Positions 27,098 through 35,513 of a stretch of DNA of 48,884 bases are shown here, in pieces. The notes beneath the pieces were generated by a model. The model saw nothing but the letters and a program-made list of their open reading frames with translations. It was not told the origin of the DNA and ran no database searches. The position numbers and the translations under genes were made by a program. Source of the stretch: Catenulisporales bacterium (GTDB lineage Bacteria > Actinomycetota > Actinomycetes > Streptomycetales > Catenulisporaceae). Position 1 is the stretch's first letter. Each line of letters begins with the position of its first letter. The stretch is taken from contig JAEKKI010000135.1 of assembly GCA_019510485.1 (NCBI GenBank), positions 1-48,884 on the forward strand, read 5' to 3'.

Positions 27098-27408
27098 ACC
27101 ACACGTACGACATGAACGAAACCCATGACGCGTATGACACCGAACAGCAGCTGTCCCAAGCGTTCGCCGCGTTCGCCGACACGATCCACCCGGCCGCGGA
27201 CGCCTACCGCAGCGCGCAGCGCGAGTGGCACCGACGGGAGCGGCGGCGGCGCATGATCCTCGCCACGCTGATCATGGTGGTGTTCGCCTCGGCCACGCTG
27301 ATCGGGCTGTGGGTCCTCAACCAGGCCTCCGCCGCGCCCCACTCGGTCTTCGGGGGCGCGGTCTCCGCGCCGGTGGCTCGCGTTACTTCGACAGCATCGT
27401 GGTCATGA
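27094..27408 (+). CDS. Small single-TM protein coupled to the sigma factor
   Basis: A 104-residue protein. The acidic N-terminal 50 residues (likely cytosolic) end in a basic cluster WHRRERRRR, followed by one TM helix at about 54-75 and a short outer tail. The topology is right for a membrane-tethered regulator of the sigma factor encoded immediately upstream, with which it overlaps by ATGA. However, I see no HxxxCxxC anti-sigma motif. Its last 26 bases overlap the 3' end of the convergent gene at 27383, so one of the ends may differ or the transcripts are antisense there. Confidence 0.7.
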   Translation: MNHTYDMNETHDAYDTEQQLSQAFAAFADTIHPAADAYRSAQREWHRRERRRRMILATLIMVVFASATLIGLWVLNQASAAPHSVFGGAVSAPVARVTSTASWS

Positions 27409-27883
27409 TCTCCCGGTATCCCAGGAGCGTCGACCTCAGAGCCTCGGTGTCGAACGTGGCTCCGTCGCCGTTATTCACGGCGGAAAGTCGCGATCGACGT
27501 TCCTCGACGGCTTCCTGGTACGCGGCGGCGACCTCGCTTAGGAGAGCCTCCGCGTCTGTGACGGATTTGCGCGGATCCTCCACGAAAGCGATCTGCACCT
27601 CCGACCAGCGCTCAAAGAACTCCTCGGCCTGGGAGGGTGCCAACAGCGGCTCCGTCACCGGGGCCGAGGGCTCGGTGACCTGTTCGTCAGCCTCTGGGTC
27701 CGGCGACTCGGCGACGTGCTCCTGCTCGTGCTCGTCGGCCTGAGCGTCTGACAGCTCGACGGGATCTTCCCCGCGGAGTTCCTCTGTCTCGTCAGGCTCG
27801 ACCTCGACCGCTCCCTCGTCCGCGGCACGTTCGCGGCTGTCGTCAACGTCCTCGGCGTATGCCTCGACGGCTTCCCTGTTCAT
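27383..27883 (-). CDS. Acidic protein of unknown function, paralogue of its neighbour
   Basis: A 166-residue soluble protein. The first 95 residues are extremely acidic (Glu/Asp in most positions) and probably disordered. The C-terminal part reads RWSEVQIAFVEDPRKSVTDAEALL, a region later ending STLLGYREIMTTML. The same signature, WxxVQxAFVDDPRxAVxDADAL plus an AL-x-x-Y-x-x-x-x-x-x-ML end, occurs in the gene directly upstream. The two therefore share a domain and probably arose by duplication. The ATG overlaps the upstream stop by ATGA. The function is unknown to me. Confidence 0.7.
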   Translation of the reverse strand: MNREAVEAYAEDVDDSRERAADEGAVEVEPDETEELRGEDPVELSDAQADEHEQEHVAESPDPEADEQVTEPSAPVTEPLLAPSQAEEFFERWSEVQIAFVEDPRKSVTDAEALLSEVAAAYQEAVEERRSRLSAVNNGDGATFDTEALRSTLLGYREIMTTMLSK

Positions 27884-28476
27884 CGCCGCTCCTCCAAGCT
27901 GAGTGCCCGTCTGGAATCCCGATCCCGCGTCGGCGGGGCGTCGTCCGCCGCACCGGATGCGGCGAGCATGTCCTCGAAGAAGGCGCCGTAGCGCTGGAGC
28001 GCTTGCCGCAAATCTTCGGTGGATGCCCCCTGCGGATCCCTCTCCATCGCCTGACGGACCCCGGTCGCTTCGCGGTAACCGGTGATGGTGGTCCTGTGGG
28101 CTACGGACAGCAGGCTCAGCAGGTCCTCTTCGCCGGTGTCCGGGTAACCCCTGGACCGGGCCAAGCGACGAACCAGGGCGTCGGCGTCGGCCACCGCGGC
28201 GCGGGGATCGTCGACGAACGCTCCTTGGACGTGCTGCCACTCCTCGGCGTAGTCCGCACGCTCGTCATCGCTCAGAGCTCTGAGATCGAGCTCCGCATAC
28301 GCCTGGCGGCGGCGGCTCAGCTCGTGGTCGGCGGCCCGCGTCCCGCCCTGCCGGCGGACGATCTCGTCATACTCCGGGCCGAAAGACGCCCGCATCCGGC
28401 GCTTTTGGTATTCGACCACTGCGATGGCGGCCACGGCGGCGATGAGGAGTATCGCGACGATTACACCAATGATCAT
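27880..28476 (-). CDS. Membrane-anchored protein of unknown function with a shared C-terminal domain
   Basis: A 198-residue protein with an N-terminal TM helix (about residues 2-21, IIGVIVAILLIAAVAAIAVV). A charged helical region SRRRQAYAELDLRALSDDER comes next. Then comes the domain shared with the downstream neighbour: EWQHVQGAFVDDPRAAVADA, then STEDLRQALQRYGAFFEDML. This TM-plus-domain layout is frequent in actinobacterial stress genes, but I cannot name the family. It is first in a two-gene coupled unit. A membrane form and a soluble acidic form of one domain suggest that they bind the same partner. Confidence 0.75.
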   Translation of the reverse strand: MIIGVIVAILLIAAVAAIAVVEYQKRRMRASFGPEYDEIVRRQGGTRAADHELSRRRQAYAELDLRALSDDERADYAEEWQHVQGAFVDDPRAAVADADALVRRLARSRGYPDTGEEDLLSLLSVAHRTTITGYREATGVRQAMERDPQGASTEDLRQALQRYGAFFEDMLAASGAADDAPPTRDRDSRRALSLEERR

Positions 28477-28669
28477 GATCGCTCCCTGAGTCGGGGCTCT
28501 CCGGGTACCCCGTCAGAGCGGTTCAAACAAGCGAACGAACGCTGCGACTGTGGCGGGGCCGCCGACAGCTGTCTATTGCAAGTTCTCGCCGGATGTGATG
28601 AACGTGTTCTCGTTTCGCGCGACACGCCGGTCGCCACGGCCGGACCGGCCATCATGAGGGGACGACACC

Positions 28670-29464
28670 ATGGGCGGCACCGAGCACTGCACCGTCGAGC
28701 GCGACGGCCACACGATGATCGTCACGATGAACCGGCCCGAGGCCAAGAACGCGCTGTCGCTGCCGATGCTGGTCGGCATGGCCGACGCGTGGGTGGCGGC
28801 CGACGACGATGACGACGTGCGCAGCATCGTGCTCACCGGCGCCGGCGGCGCGTTCTGCGCGGGCATGGACCTCAAGGCCATGAACATGTCGCAGGGCTCT
28901 CCCTATGCCGACCGCCTCAAAGCCGATCCCGACCTGCACTGGAAGGCACTGCTGCGGCACTACAGCCCGCGCAAGCCACTGATCGGCGCGGTCGAGGGCT
29001 ACGCGGTGGCCGGCGGGACCGAGCTGATCCAGGCCTGTGACATCCGCGTCGCCGCCGCCTCGGCCACGTTCGGGCTGTTCGAGGTGCGGCGCGGCCTGTT
29101 CCCCGTCGCAGGCTCCACCGTGCGGCTGCCGCGGCAGGTGCCCTATACGCACGCCATGGAGATGCTGCTCACCGGACGCCCCTATACCGCCGCCGAGGCG
29201 CGCGACATCGGGCTGGTCGGCCACGTCGTCGACGACGGCAAGGCGTTGGAGAAGGCGCTGGAGATCGCCGGCCTGATCAACGCCGCCGCCCCGCTGTCGG
29301 TGGAGGCGGTCAAGCGGTCGGTGAAGGAGGCCATCGGCATGAGCGAGGCCGACGGACTGGCCCGGGAGTTCGAGATCGGGTGGCCGGTGTTCGCCACCGA
29401 GGATGCCAAGGAGGGGCCGCGCGCGTTCGCCGAGAAGCGCGAGCCGCGGTGGAAGCGGAGGTAG
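28670..29464 (+). CDS. Enoyl-CoA hydratase/isomerase (crotonase) family protein
   Basis: A 264-residue crotonase-fold enzyme that hydrates trans-2-enoyl-CoA, as in fatty-acid beta-oxidation or related acyl-CoA pathways. It has the first oxyanion-hole motif GAFCAGMDLK (60-69) and the second in AVAGGTELI (112-120). The two active-site glutamates are Glu118 (GGTEL) and Glu138 (FEVRRGL), both present, which favours hydratase activity over a dead homologue. The early motif NRPEAKNALS is typical. GAGGGGAC lies a few bases before the ATG. It stands alone, with gaps of about 190 and 160 bases on its sides. Confidence 0.92.
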   Translation: MGGTEHCTVERDGHTMIVTMNRPEAKNALSLPMLVGMADAWVAADDDDDVRSIVLTGAGGAFCAGMDLKAMNMSQGSPYADRLKADPDLHWKALLRHYSPRKPLIGAVEGYAVAGGTELIQACDIRVAAASATFGLFEVRRGLFPVAGSTVRLPRQVPYTHAMEMLLTGRPYTAAEARDIGLVGHVVDDGKALEKALEIAGLINAAAPLSVEAVKRSVKEAIGMSEADGLAREFEIGWPVFATEDAKEGPRAFAEKREPRWKRR

Positions 29465-29627
29465 CCCTTGCGGCCCGCGCCGGGGGCCGAAGTCCGTACC
29501 AGATGAAGATCACAGAACATCGCCGCTGGTCACGGCGTGGTCGCGGACCGTACCAGAACCCGATGTAAGGGGCATCCGGCGGGCCTCGATTGGGTTACGG
29601 AGGCATTCGCAGGGCAGAGTATGAACC

Positions 29628-30269
29628 GTGCGCCTCGATCACGTTTCTTACGCTGTGTCCAACTCCGAGCTCGGCTCCACCGTGAACCGGCTCGGCACGC
29701 TGCTAGGCGCGACCTTCCACGACGGCGGAGTCCACCCGCGCTTCGGCACCCGCAACTTCGTGCTGCCGCTGGCCGGCGGCTCCTACGTCGAGGTGGTCGC
29801 CCCGCTGGACCATCCGGCGACCGACTCCGCGCCGTTCGGCAAGGCCGTCAAGGCCCGCGCCGAGGACGGCGGCGGCTGGCTGGGCTGGGTGGTCGGCGTC
29901 GACGACATCAGCCCCTGGGAGCAGCGCCTCGGCCGGCCCGCCGCCCAGGGCCACCGCGTCCGCCCCGACGGCTTCGACCTGTGCTGGAAGCAGATCGGCG
30001 TGCTGGACCTGATGGCCGACCCGCAGCTGCCGTACTTCCTGGCCTGGGACGTGGCCGCCGAGCAGCGCCCCGGCGCCGGCGCCGGCGACACCCCGGCCTT
30101 CGAGCGCCTGGAGATCGCCGGCGACCGGAGCCAGGTGCTGTCCTGGATCGGCGGCTCGCCCGAGCACGACCCGCTCGAGGAAGTCAAGGTCGACTGGGTC
30201 GACGCCGAGGAGCCCGGCGTGCTCGCCGTGCACTTCAAGTGCAACGGCGGCAGCGTCCGGATCGACTGA
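29628..30269 (+). CDS. VOC-superfamily (glyoxalase-like) protein
   Basis: A 213-residue protein with the Glyoxalase-3-like (PF13468) pattern. RLDHVSYAV opens a beta-alpha-beta-beta-beta module, followed by a second, more divergent module containing LLGATF and YVEVVAP. The GTG at 29628 has no clear SD, with AGAGTATGAACC immediately before it, so a leaderless transcript is possible. Members of this family range from dioxygenases to resistance proteins; the function is unknown. It lies just before the kinase gene in the same direction, with 38 bases between. Confidence 0.8.
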   Translation: MRLDHVSYAVSNSELGSTVNRLGTLLGATFHDGGVHPRFGTRNFVLPLAGGSYVEVVAPLDHPATDSAPFGKAVKARAEDGGGWLGWVVGVDDISPWEQRLGRPAAQGHRVRPDGFDLCWKQIGVLDLMADPQLPYFLAWDVAAEQRPGAGAGDTPAFERLEIAGDRSQVLSWIGGSPEHDPLEEVKVDWVDAEEPGVLAVHFKCNGGSVRID

Positions 30270-30307
30270 GGGCGCCGGCGCCGAAGGGCGGAAAAGGGGG
30301 GCTCGTC

Positions 30308-31546
30308 ATGTCCGGAGCCGACGCCGAACACGTCGTCGCCGACCGCTACCGGCTGCTGACCCGCATCGGCCGCGGCGGCATGGGCGAGGTGTGGTCCGGG
30401 CGCGACCTGCGGCTGCACCGCGATGTGGCCGTGAAGATCTTCCACGGCGGGCCGGGCGCGACCGCCTCAAGCCTGCCGGGCTGGCTGCGCCGCGAGGGCA
30501 TCGCCGCGGCGCAGATCGTGCACCCGAACGTCGCGGTGCTCTACGACCAGGGCGCGCACCAGGACCAGATCTTCCTGGTGATGGAGCTGGTCTCCGGCGC
30601 CACGCTGGCCGACGTCATGCGCGGCGGCCGGCTGTCGGTCCGCGACACGCTGAAGATCGGCTCGCAGGTCGCCGAGGCCCTGGCCGCCGCCCACGCCGCG
30701 CGCGTGGTGCACCGCGACATCAAGCCGCAGAACGTGCTCGTCACCCCGGACGGCACGGTGAAGGTCGTCGACTTTGGCATCGCCGGCTTCCTGGCCGACA
30801 CCCGGTCGTGGAGCCTGGGCGGATCCAGCGCCACGGTCAAGGGCTCCGGCACCCCGGACTACGCCGCCCCCGAGCAGGTGATGGGGAACAACGCCGACGC
30901 CCGCAGCGATCTGTACTCGCTCGGGACGCTGCTGTACGCGATGCTCACCGGCGAGGTGCCGTTCCAGGCGGCGAATTTCCTGGACGTCATGCGCCAGAAG
31001 GCGACGGAGGACGCGCCGCCGCTGCCGCCGGGCTCGGGTGCGCCGCGGGAGCTGGCCGAGCTGGTCGCGGAACTGCTGGCACGGGAGCCGGAGCGGCGGC
31101 CGACCGCTGCGCGGCAGGTCGCGGCGCGGCTGCGGGCGATGCTGGAGCGTTCGGGGCGGAGTGAAGCTGAGGTTGAGGTTCAGGGTTCGACCTCACTCGA
31201 TGAGACGTTGAGGGTTGGGGAAGCGGGCGGTGCGAAGGCGCTGCTCACTGAAACAGGGCCCGAAACGCCGCCGGTGTGGGGCCCCGGCCCGTCCAAGGAT
31301 CAGGTCGCGCCACCGGAGCCGTCGGCGTGGGAGCCGCTGGCGGCGACCGGCGCGACGGTTCTGTCGGCGCTGGCCGCCGTCGAGGTGCGCGGCCGGTCGT
31401 TGTTGCCGTCCCCGGCGCCCCTGCCGTCGGGGGAGCCGGTAGGGGAGAGCGGGTATCCGTTCCCCTGGCGCTCAGTCTTGATCAGAGCTCTTCTGCTGCT
31501 CGTCGCGGCGGCGGTCACGCTGGTGGTGGTTTTCGCGACCGGCTGA
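30308..31546 (+). CDS. Ser/Thr protein kinase (PknB-like) with a bare C-terminal TM
   Basis: A 412-residue Hanks-type kinase. The domain (about 14-275) has the glycine loop IGRGGMGEVW, catalytic Lys43 (AVKIF), HRDIKPQN (135-142, Asp137) and DFG (155-157), so all active-site residues are present. About 110 Pro/Glu-rich juxtamembrane residues follow. A single TM at about 388-410 ends the protein, leaving no extracellular sensor domain. GGGG-rich SD (AAGGGGGG) lies before the ATG. It converges on the TPR-CHAT gene with stops one base apart (31544-31546 and 31548-31550), so the two transcripts probably overlap. Confidence 0.93.
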   Translation: MSGADAEHVVADRYRLLTRIGRGGMGEVWSGRDLRLHRDVAVKIFHGGPGATASSLPGWLRREGIAAAQIVHPNVAVLYDQGAHQDQIFLVMELVSGATLADVMRGGRLSVRDTLKIGSQVAEALAAAHAARVVHRDIKPQNVLVTPDGTVKVVDFGIAGFLADTRSWSLGGSSATVKGSGTPDYAAPEQVMGNNADARSDLYSLGTLLYAMLTGEVPFQAANFLDVMRQKATEDAPPLPPGSGAPRELAELVAELLAREPERRPTAARQVAARLRAMLERSGRSEAEVEVQGSTSLDETLRVGEAGGAKALLTETGPETPPVWGPGPSKDQVAPPEPSAWEPLAATGATVLSALAAVEVRGRSLLPSPAPLPSGEPVGESGYPFPWRSVLIRALLLLVAAAVTLVVVFATG

Positions 31547-31547
31547 T

Positions 31548-34217
31548 TCACCCCCCGAAACCGAAGCACACGAAGCCCCCGATCCCGGTCGCCGCCGACG
31601 CCTCGGCCAACGCCAAAGCCGGGGGACGTCCCTTGGCCAGGGCGGCGTGCAACGCGAGCATCAGGGTGCGGGTATCAGAGTCGTCGACCGGGGTGACGCT
31701 GGCTATCAGGGTGCGGGTGCCCAGCGCGAACACCGCCGAGGCCAGGCCCATCAGCTCATCGCCGGGACGCACGCCGGACAGGGCCGACTCACATGCCGAC
31801 AGCACCAACAGCTCCGGTGTTGAGCCCAGGCGTTCGAGGTCGTAGACGTATAGCGGGCCGTCGTGGGCGTCCAGGCTGGAGAACAGCGGATGATCGGACC
31901 GGAACCGGCCGTGGGTGGCGACATGCGCCAGCGTCGCGCCGTCCAGCGCCCGGGTGACGTTCGTGGCGGTGGCTTGCTCCCCGGCGAGCACCACGGCCTC
32001 CGGATACCGCGCGGCCAGCGCGGTGATCTCCGGCTCGGCGTGCGCCAGGCCCGGGCCGGCCATCAGGACCGTGCCCCGGCCGGTGGCCGAGGCGCCGTGG
32101 CCGGCCGCGGCCGCCCGCGCCGCCGCCTTCCACAGCCGCGCCGACGGCGTCACGCTCACCGCCCGCCCGGCACATGTCGGCAGCGCGGTCCAGGGCAGCG
32201 CGTGCAGCGACCCGGTCGGGACGATCACCAGCGGACGCTCGGTCCCACCGGCCTCGCCCCCGCGCCCGCCGTCCATCGCCCGCCGCACCGGCCCGAACAG
32301 CAGCCCGTCCAGCACCGCCCGGCTGTGGTCGTAGGCCTCGACCGCGGCCTTCTGCATCACCGGCGACCCGAACCGCCGCGACATCCGGTTCATCGTGAAC
32401 CGCACCGCGTCCAGCTGCCGCAGGACCGCGGCGTACGAACCCAGACGGTGCCGCCGCACCACCCCGTCGCGCACCGTCACCGCGTGCAGGTCGTCGTCCA
32501 GGCGCATGAACTCCACCAGCACCCGCTCGCCCAGCGTCTCGGCCAGCGCCGCCGGCGCGAACGGCGGCTCGGGGGCGTAGGCCCCGCGCGCATACCGCGA
32601 ACGGTCCCGCACCGCCGCCTCCAGCCGCAGCCGTTCGGCGTTCAGCCGCGACACCTCCGAGCGCGCGGCCCCCCGCATCGCCGGCGACTCGATCGTCGCC
32701 AGGTCCGCCACCACCCGCCGCAGCTGCGCCAGGTCCGCCGCCAGCTGCTCGTCGTCCGGCGGCCGCACCGGACGCCGCCGCAGCGACGCCGCCCGCCACG
32801 TCTCGGCCCACCGCAGCACCGCTCGCGCATCGCCGCGCTCCAGCGCCAGCCGCAGTCCGAGCGTGGCCAGCTCCTCGCCGCGCGCCGCCGCGTGCGCCCG
32901 CAGGTCGGTGGCGCCCAGGACGGCGTTGTTCTCCGCGTGCACCCGCAGCCCCGCGCGCAGCGCCTGCTCGGCCGCCGAGGGACGGCCCGCGCTGAGTGCG
33001 TGCAGCGCCTGGGCGTGCCAGGCCAGAGCCCTGATCTCGGCTACGCCCCGGTGCCGATGCCGCGCCACCTGCTCGAACAGCTCCCGTGCCTGGTCGTGCC
33101 GCCCCAGGTCGGTGGCGACGCGTCCGGCGATCAACCGCGCCTCGTGCGGAGCCACCGGCCACTTGGCCGCCGTCAGCCGGTCGCCGAGGCCGGAGGCCTC
33201 GCGCAGCAGGGCCGGGGTGCGCTCGCCGGTGGCGAAGCGGGCGGAGACCTCGGTGTGGCGGGCCAGGTCGGCCCAGGCGGCGCGACGCTGTCGGCTGAAC
33301 ATGCCGCGCGCAGTGCGCGCCGCTGTGGCCGCCGCGGCGGGGTCGCCGTCGGCCAGCGCGGTGCGCGCGTGCATGAGATGCGATTCGGCCAGGTTGTAGC
33401 GGAATCCGCTCCTCTCCTGCTCGGCGATCGATTCCGTGACGGTGGCGCGGGCTTCGGTGGCCAGCCCGGCAGCCAGGAGCATGTCGGCTCGGTCGGCGTA
33501 CAGGTTCGTGCCGCGCTTGCCGTGCGCGGCGTACAACTCGGCCGCCGAGTCGAGCCGGTCCAGGGCTTCGGGCAGGTTGCCGGTCATGCGGGCGAGGTAG
33601 CCCAGATTGAGCTGGATCATGGCGTTGAGCAGGCGGTAACCCGCTTGGCGGCTGAGTTGTTCGCCCCGGAGCAGGTTCGCGGCTGCCTCCCGGTATCGCC
33701 CGGCATACAGGTGCAGCACGGCGCGGCAGTTCAGCAGCAGCGTCTCCCAGCGAGCGTCGCCCGCGGCGCGCAGCACCGGCTGGCCGCGGTCGAACGCCGC
33801 CAGTGCCTCGCTGGTGCGGCCGATGCGAATCAGGACCAGTCCCAGGTTGACGTCCAGCCGGGCTGAGTCCGCGCCGGTCAGCACCGCGGCGGCCAGTGTC
33901 GCCTCGGCCAGCGCGGCCTCGGTCTGCCCCAGGTCGGAAAGGATCACCACCAGCGACATCCGGGCCTCGGCGGCGCGATAGCGCTCGCCGCACTTCTCGG
34001 CCACGGCGATCGCTCGGCGCAGGGTTCGCACGGCGCGCGCCAGGTCGCCGTTCTCCTTCCACGACAGGCCCAGTGCGCGCAGGGCTATGGCGGCGGCCTC
34101 GTCGTTCCCGGAGTCGGCCAGCACGGATTCGGCGGCCGAGCGTCCCGCGGCCGGGTCGGCGAGCACCAGATCCACGGATTCCAGTGCTCGCGCGAGCCGG
34201 TCGGCGAAGATTGGCAT
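31548..34217 (-). CDS. TPR-CHAT caspase-like protease
   Basis: An 889-residue protein. Residues about 25-440 are tetratricopeptide-type helical hairpins. After a helical linker (about 440-560) comes a CHAT domain, a caspase-like cysteine protease fold, from about 560 to the end. The catalytic dyad is His769 (ATHGRF) and Cys809 (LSACES), both intact. The C-terminus GGFVCFGFGG is typical of actinobacterial TPR-CHAT proteins. It is the last gene of a minus-strand cluster encoding an S8 protease, a sigma factor and a small Ig-like protein, 134 bases after the last of these. CHAT proteases elsewhere cleave a specific protein after a TPR-sensed trigger. Confidence 0.9.
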   Translation of the reverse strand: MPIFADRLARALESVDLVLADPAAGRSAAESVLADSGNDEAAAIALRALGLSWKENGDLARAVRTLRRAIAVAEKCGERYRAAEARMSLVVILSDLGQTEAALAEATLAAAVLTGADSARLDVNLGLVLIRIGRTSEALAAFDRGQPVLRAAGDARWETLLLNCRAVLHLYAGRYREAAANLLRGEQLSRQAGYRLLNAMIQLNLGYLARMTGNLPEALDRLDSAAELYAAHGKRGTNLYADRADMLLAAGLATEARATVTESIAEQERSGFRYNLAESHLMHARTALADGDPAAAATAARTARGMFSRQRRAAWADLARHTEVSARFATGERTPALLREASGLGDRLTAAKWPVAPHEARLIAGRVATDLGRHDQARELFEQVARHRHRGVAEIRALAWHAQALHALSAGRPSAAEQALRAGLRVHAENNAVLGATDLRAHAAARGEELATLGLRLALERGDARAVLRWAETWRAASLRRRPVRPPDDEQLAADLAQLRRVVADLATIESPAMRGAARSEVSRLNAERLRLEAAVRDRSRYARGAYAPEPPFAPAALAETLGERVLVEFMRLDDDLHAVTVRDGVVRRHRLGSYAAVLRQLDAVRFTMNRMSRRFGSPVMQKAAVEAYDHSRAVLDGLLFGPVRRAMDGGRGGEAGGTERPLVIVPTGSLHALPWTALPTCAGRAVSVTPSARLWKAAARAAAAGHGASATGRGTVLMAGPGLAHAEPEITALAARYPEAVVLAGEQATATNVTRALDGATLAHVATHGRFRSDHPLFSSLDAHDGPLYVYDLERLGSTPELLVLSACESALSGVRPGDELMGLASAVFALGTRTLIASVTPVDDSDTRTLMLALHAALAKGRPPALALAEASAATGIGGFVCFGFGG

Positions 34218-34351
34218 GCGGATACTGTCTCAAACCTGGTGCGTATCCTCACGCCCCGTACCGAAAGAGGCTGCCGCGGCCGCGGCCCGAGCGCGGCGGC
34301 GATCACGAGTTCGGCGGCGGCCGCGGGGGAAGTCGCGGTCGCGGCCGGGTC

Positions 34352-34819
34352 TTAGACGGTCACCCAGCTGGTGACCACGGCGCCGCCGCCGGGTGTGCTC
34401 AACGCGACCCGTGCGGGTCCGGCTGGCACCGCCTCAGCGCTGAACAGGCCCTGCTCGTCCACGGCGACGGTGGTGGCGCCGGCCGGATGCTCGATCCGCA
34501 GTGTGTCCGAACATGCCGGTATCAGCTGCCCGACGAGCTTGCGGCGGTCGCCGATCTCGGTGACCTCCACGACCACGTTCACACTCGGCGCCTCGAACGT
34601 CAGCAGCCTGGTGTCGGTCCCGCGCACCGAGCCGACGCCGGCCAGCCGGGAATCCTCGGCCAGCTCGGCCAGCTCGGCGTCTATGGTCCGCCAGGTGAAG
34701 GCCGCGTGGCCGGCCCGCAGCACCCCCGGCGGCACCGGGTCCACCTTGTCGAACATCTCGCCCACGGCGGACAGCAGTCCGATGTCCTCCGCTGAGGCCC
34801 CGTTCGTCAACTTCGGCAT
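34352..34819 (-). CDS. Small two-part protein linked to the sigma and CHAT genes
   Basis: A 155-residue soluble protein. The helical N-terminal part has DPVPPGVLRAGHAAFTWRTID near residues 27-47. The C-terminal part is a beta-rich domain reading LVGQLIPAC, VAVDEQGLF and AGPARVALS, like the carboxypeptidase-regulatory/transthyretin-like fold. GGAGGGGG lies 4 bases before the ATG, which is better than the longer frame from 34846. It sits between the ECF sigma gene and the TPR-CHAT gene. From this position I infer a partner or target, for example a sigma-binding protein cleaved by the protease. No enzyme residues are evident. Confidence 0.75.
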   Translation of the reverse strand: MPKLTNGASAEDIGLLSAVGEMFDKVDPVPPGVLRAGHAAFTWRTIDAELAELAEDSRLAGVGSVRGTDTRLLTFEAPSVNVVVEVTEIGDRRKLVGQLIPACSDTLRIEHPAGATTVAVDEQGLFSAEAVPAGPARVALSTPGGGAVVTSWVTV

Positions 34820-34876
34820 CGTTCCCCCTCCGGTCGTGTCCCTCATCGGGCGCTGATGTGTCGGTGTGCTGGATGT

Positions 34877-35461
34877 TCACGAGCCGGTGGTCTCCGGCAC
34901 GCTGGATAACGCCTTCAGAGCCCGCTTGAGATGCTCCAGGCAGCGCGAGCGGGTCGGCCCGATCGACCCGACGCGCATGCCCAGGGACTCGGCGACGGCC
35001 GTATAGCTCTCCAACGGCGTCACCGCGACCACCCGCAGCAGGTTCCGGCAGCGCTCCGAGAGCGTGGCGAACGCCTGCCACAGATCGCTGCGGTCCTGCT
35101 CGGCGACCAGCGCCGCCTCCGGATCGCCGTCGTCCTCGGCATCGCTGAAGAACGACGGGTTCTGATCGGCTTCCTCCGAGTCCGGGATCTCCCGCTGTGC
35201 CTTGCGGAGCAGGCGCAGCGACTCCCTTCGCGTCGTGGTGGCCAGCCACCCCGCCAACTGGTCCGGGTTCTGGATCCGGTCGAGGTTCTCCACCAGGCGG
35301 AGCCAGGTGGTCTGGCTGACGTCGGCGGAGTCGGCGACCGACAACCGGAACCCGCGCGCCACGGACCACACCAGCCGGTGATAGTCGTCGACGATCTGGT
35401 TCCAGGCTTGTTGGTCGCCGTCCGCCGCCGCTTTCAGCAGCAGCGCGGGGGAGCGGTCCAT
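34877..35461 (-). CDS. ECF-like sigma factor of the CHAT/S8 cluster
   Basis: A 194-residue sigma-70 family protein. Region 2 covers residues 20-90 (AWNQIVDDYHRLVWSVARGF, SQTTWLRLVENLDRI, LAGWLATTTRRESLRLLRK). An acidic linker (94-125) follows. Region 4 covers 128-183 (LWQAFATLSERCRNLLRV and the helix SYTAVAESLGMRVGSIGPTRSRCL). The start at 35459-35461 has GAAGG 7 bases upstream. A longer frame to 35596 lacks sigma-like sequence. It lies 52 bases after the S8 protease gene and 57 before the small Ig-like gene. No dedicated anti-sigma factor with a TM is present nearby. Confidence 0.88.
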   Translation of the reverse strand: MDRSPALLLKAAADGDQQAWNQIVDDYHRLVWSVARGFRLSVADSADVSQTTWLRLVENLDRIQNPDQLAGWLATTTRRESLRLLRKAQREIPDSEEADQNPSFFSDAEDDGDPEAALVAEQDRSDLWQAFATLSERCRNLLRVVAVTPLESYTAVAESLGMRVGSIGPTRSRCLEHLKRALKALSSVPETTGS

Positions 35462-35513
35462 GTCGTGCCTTCTCACTGTGTTCGGTACTCGGGGGGTGAG
35501 TGCGGGTCGGCCG

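Noticed and set aside
34274-34326. 10-bp inverted repeat in the gap before the CHAT gene
   Set aside because: The arms are simple CCGCGGCCGC sequence with a 33-base loop, common by chance in DNA this rich in GC.
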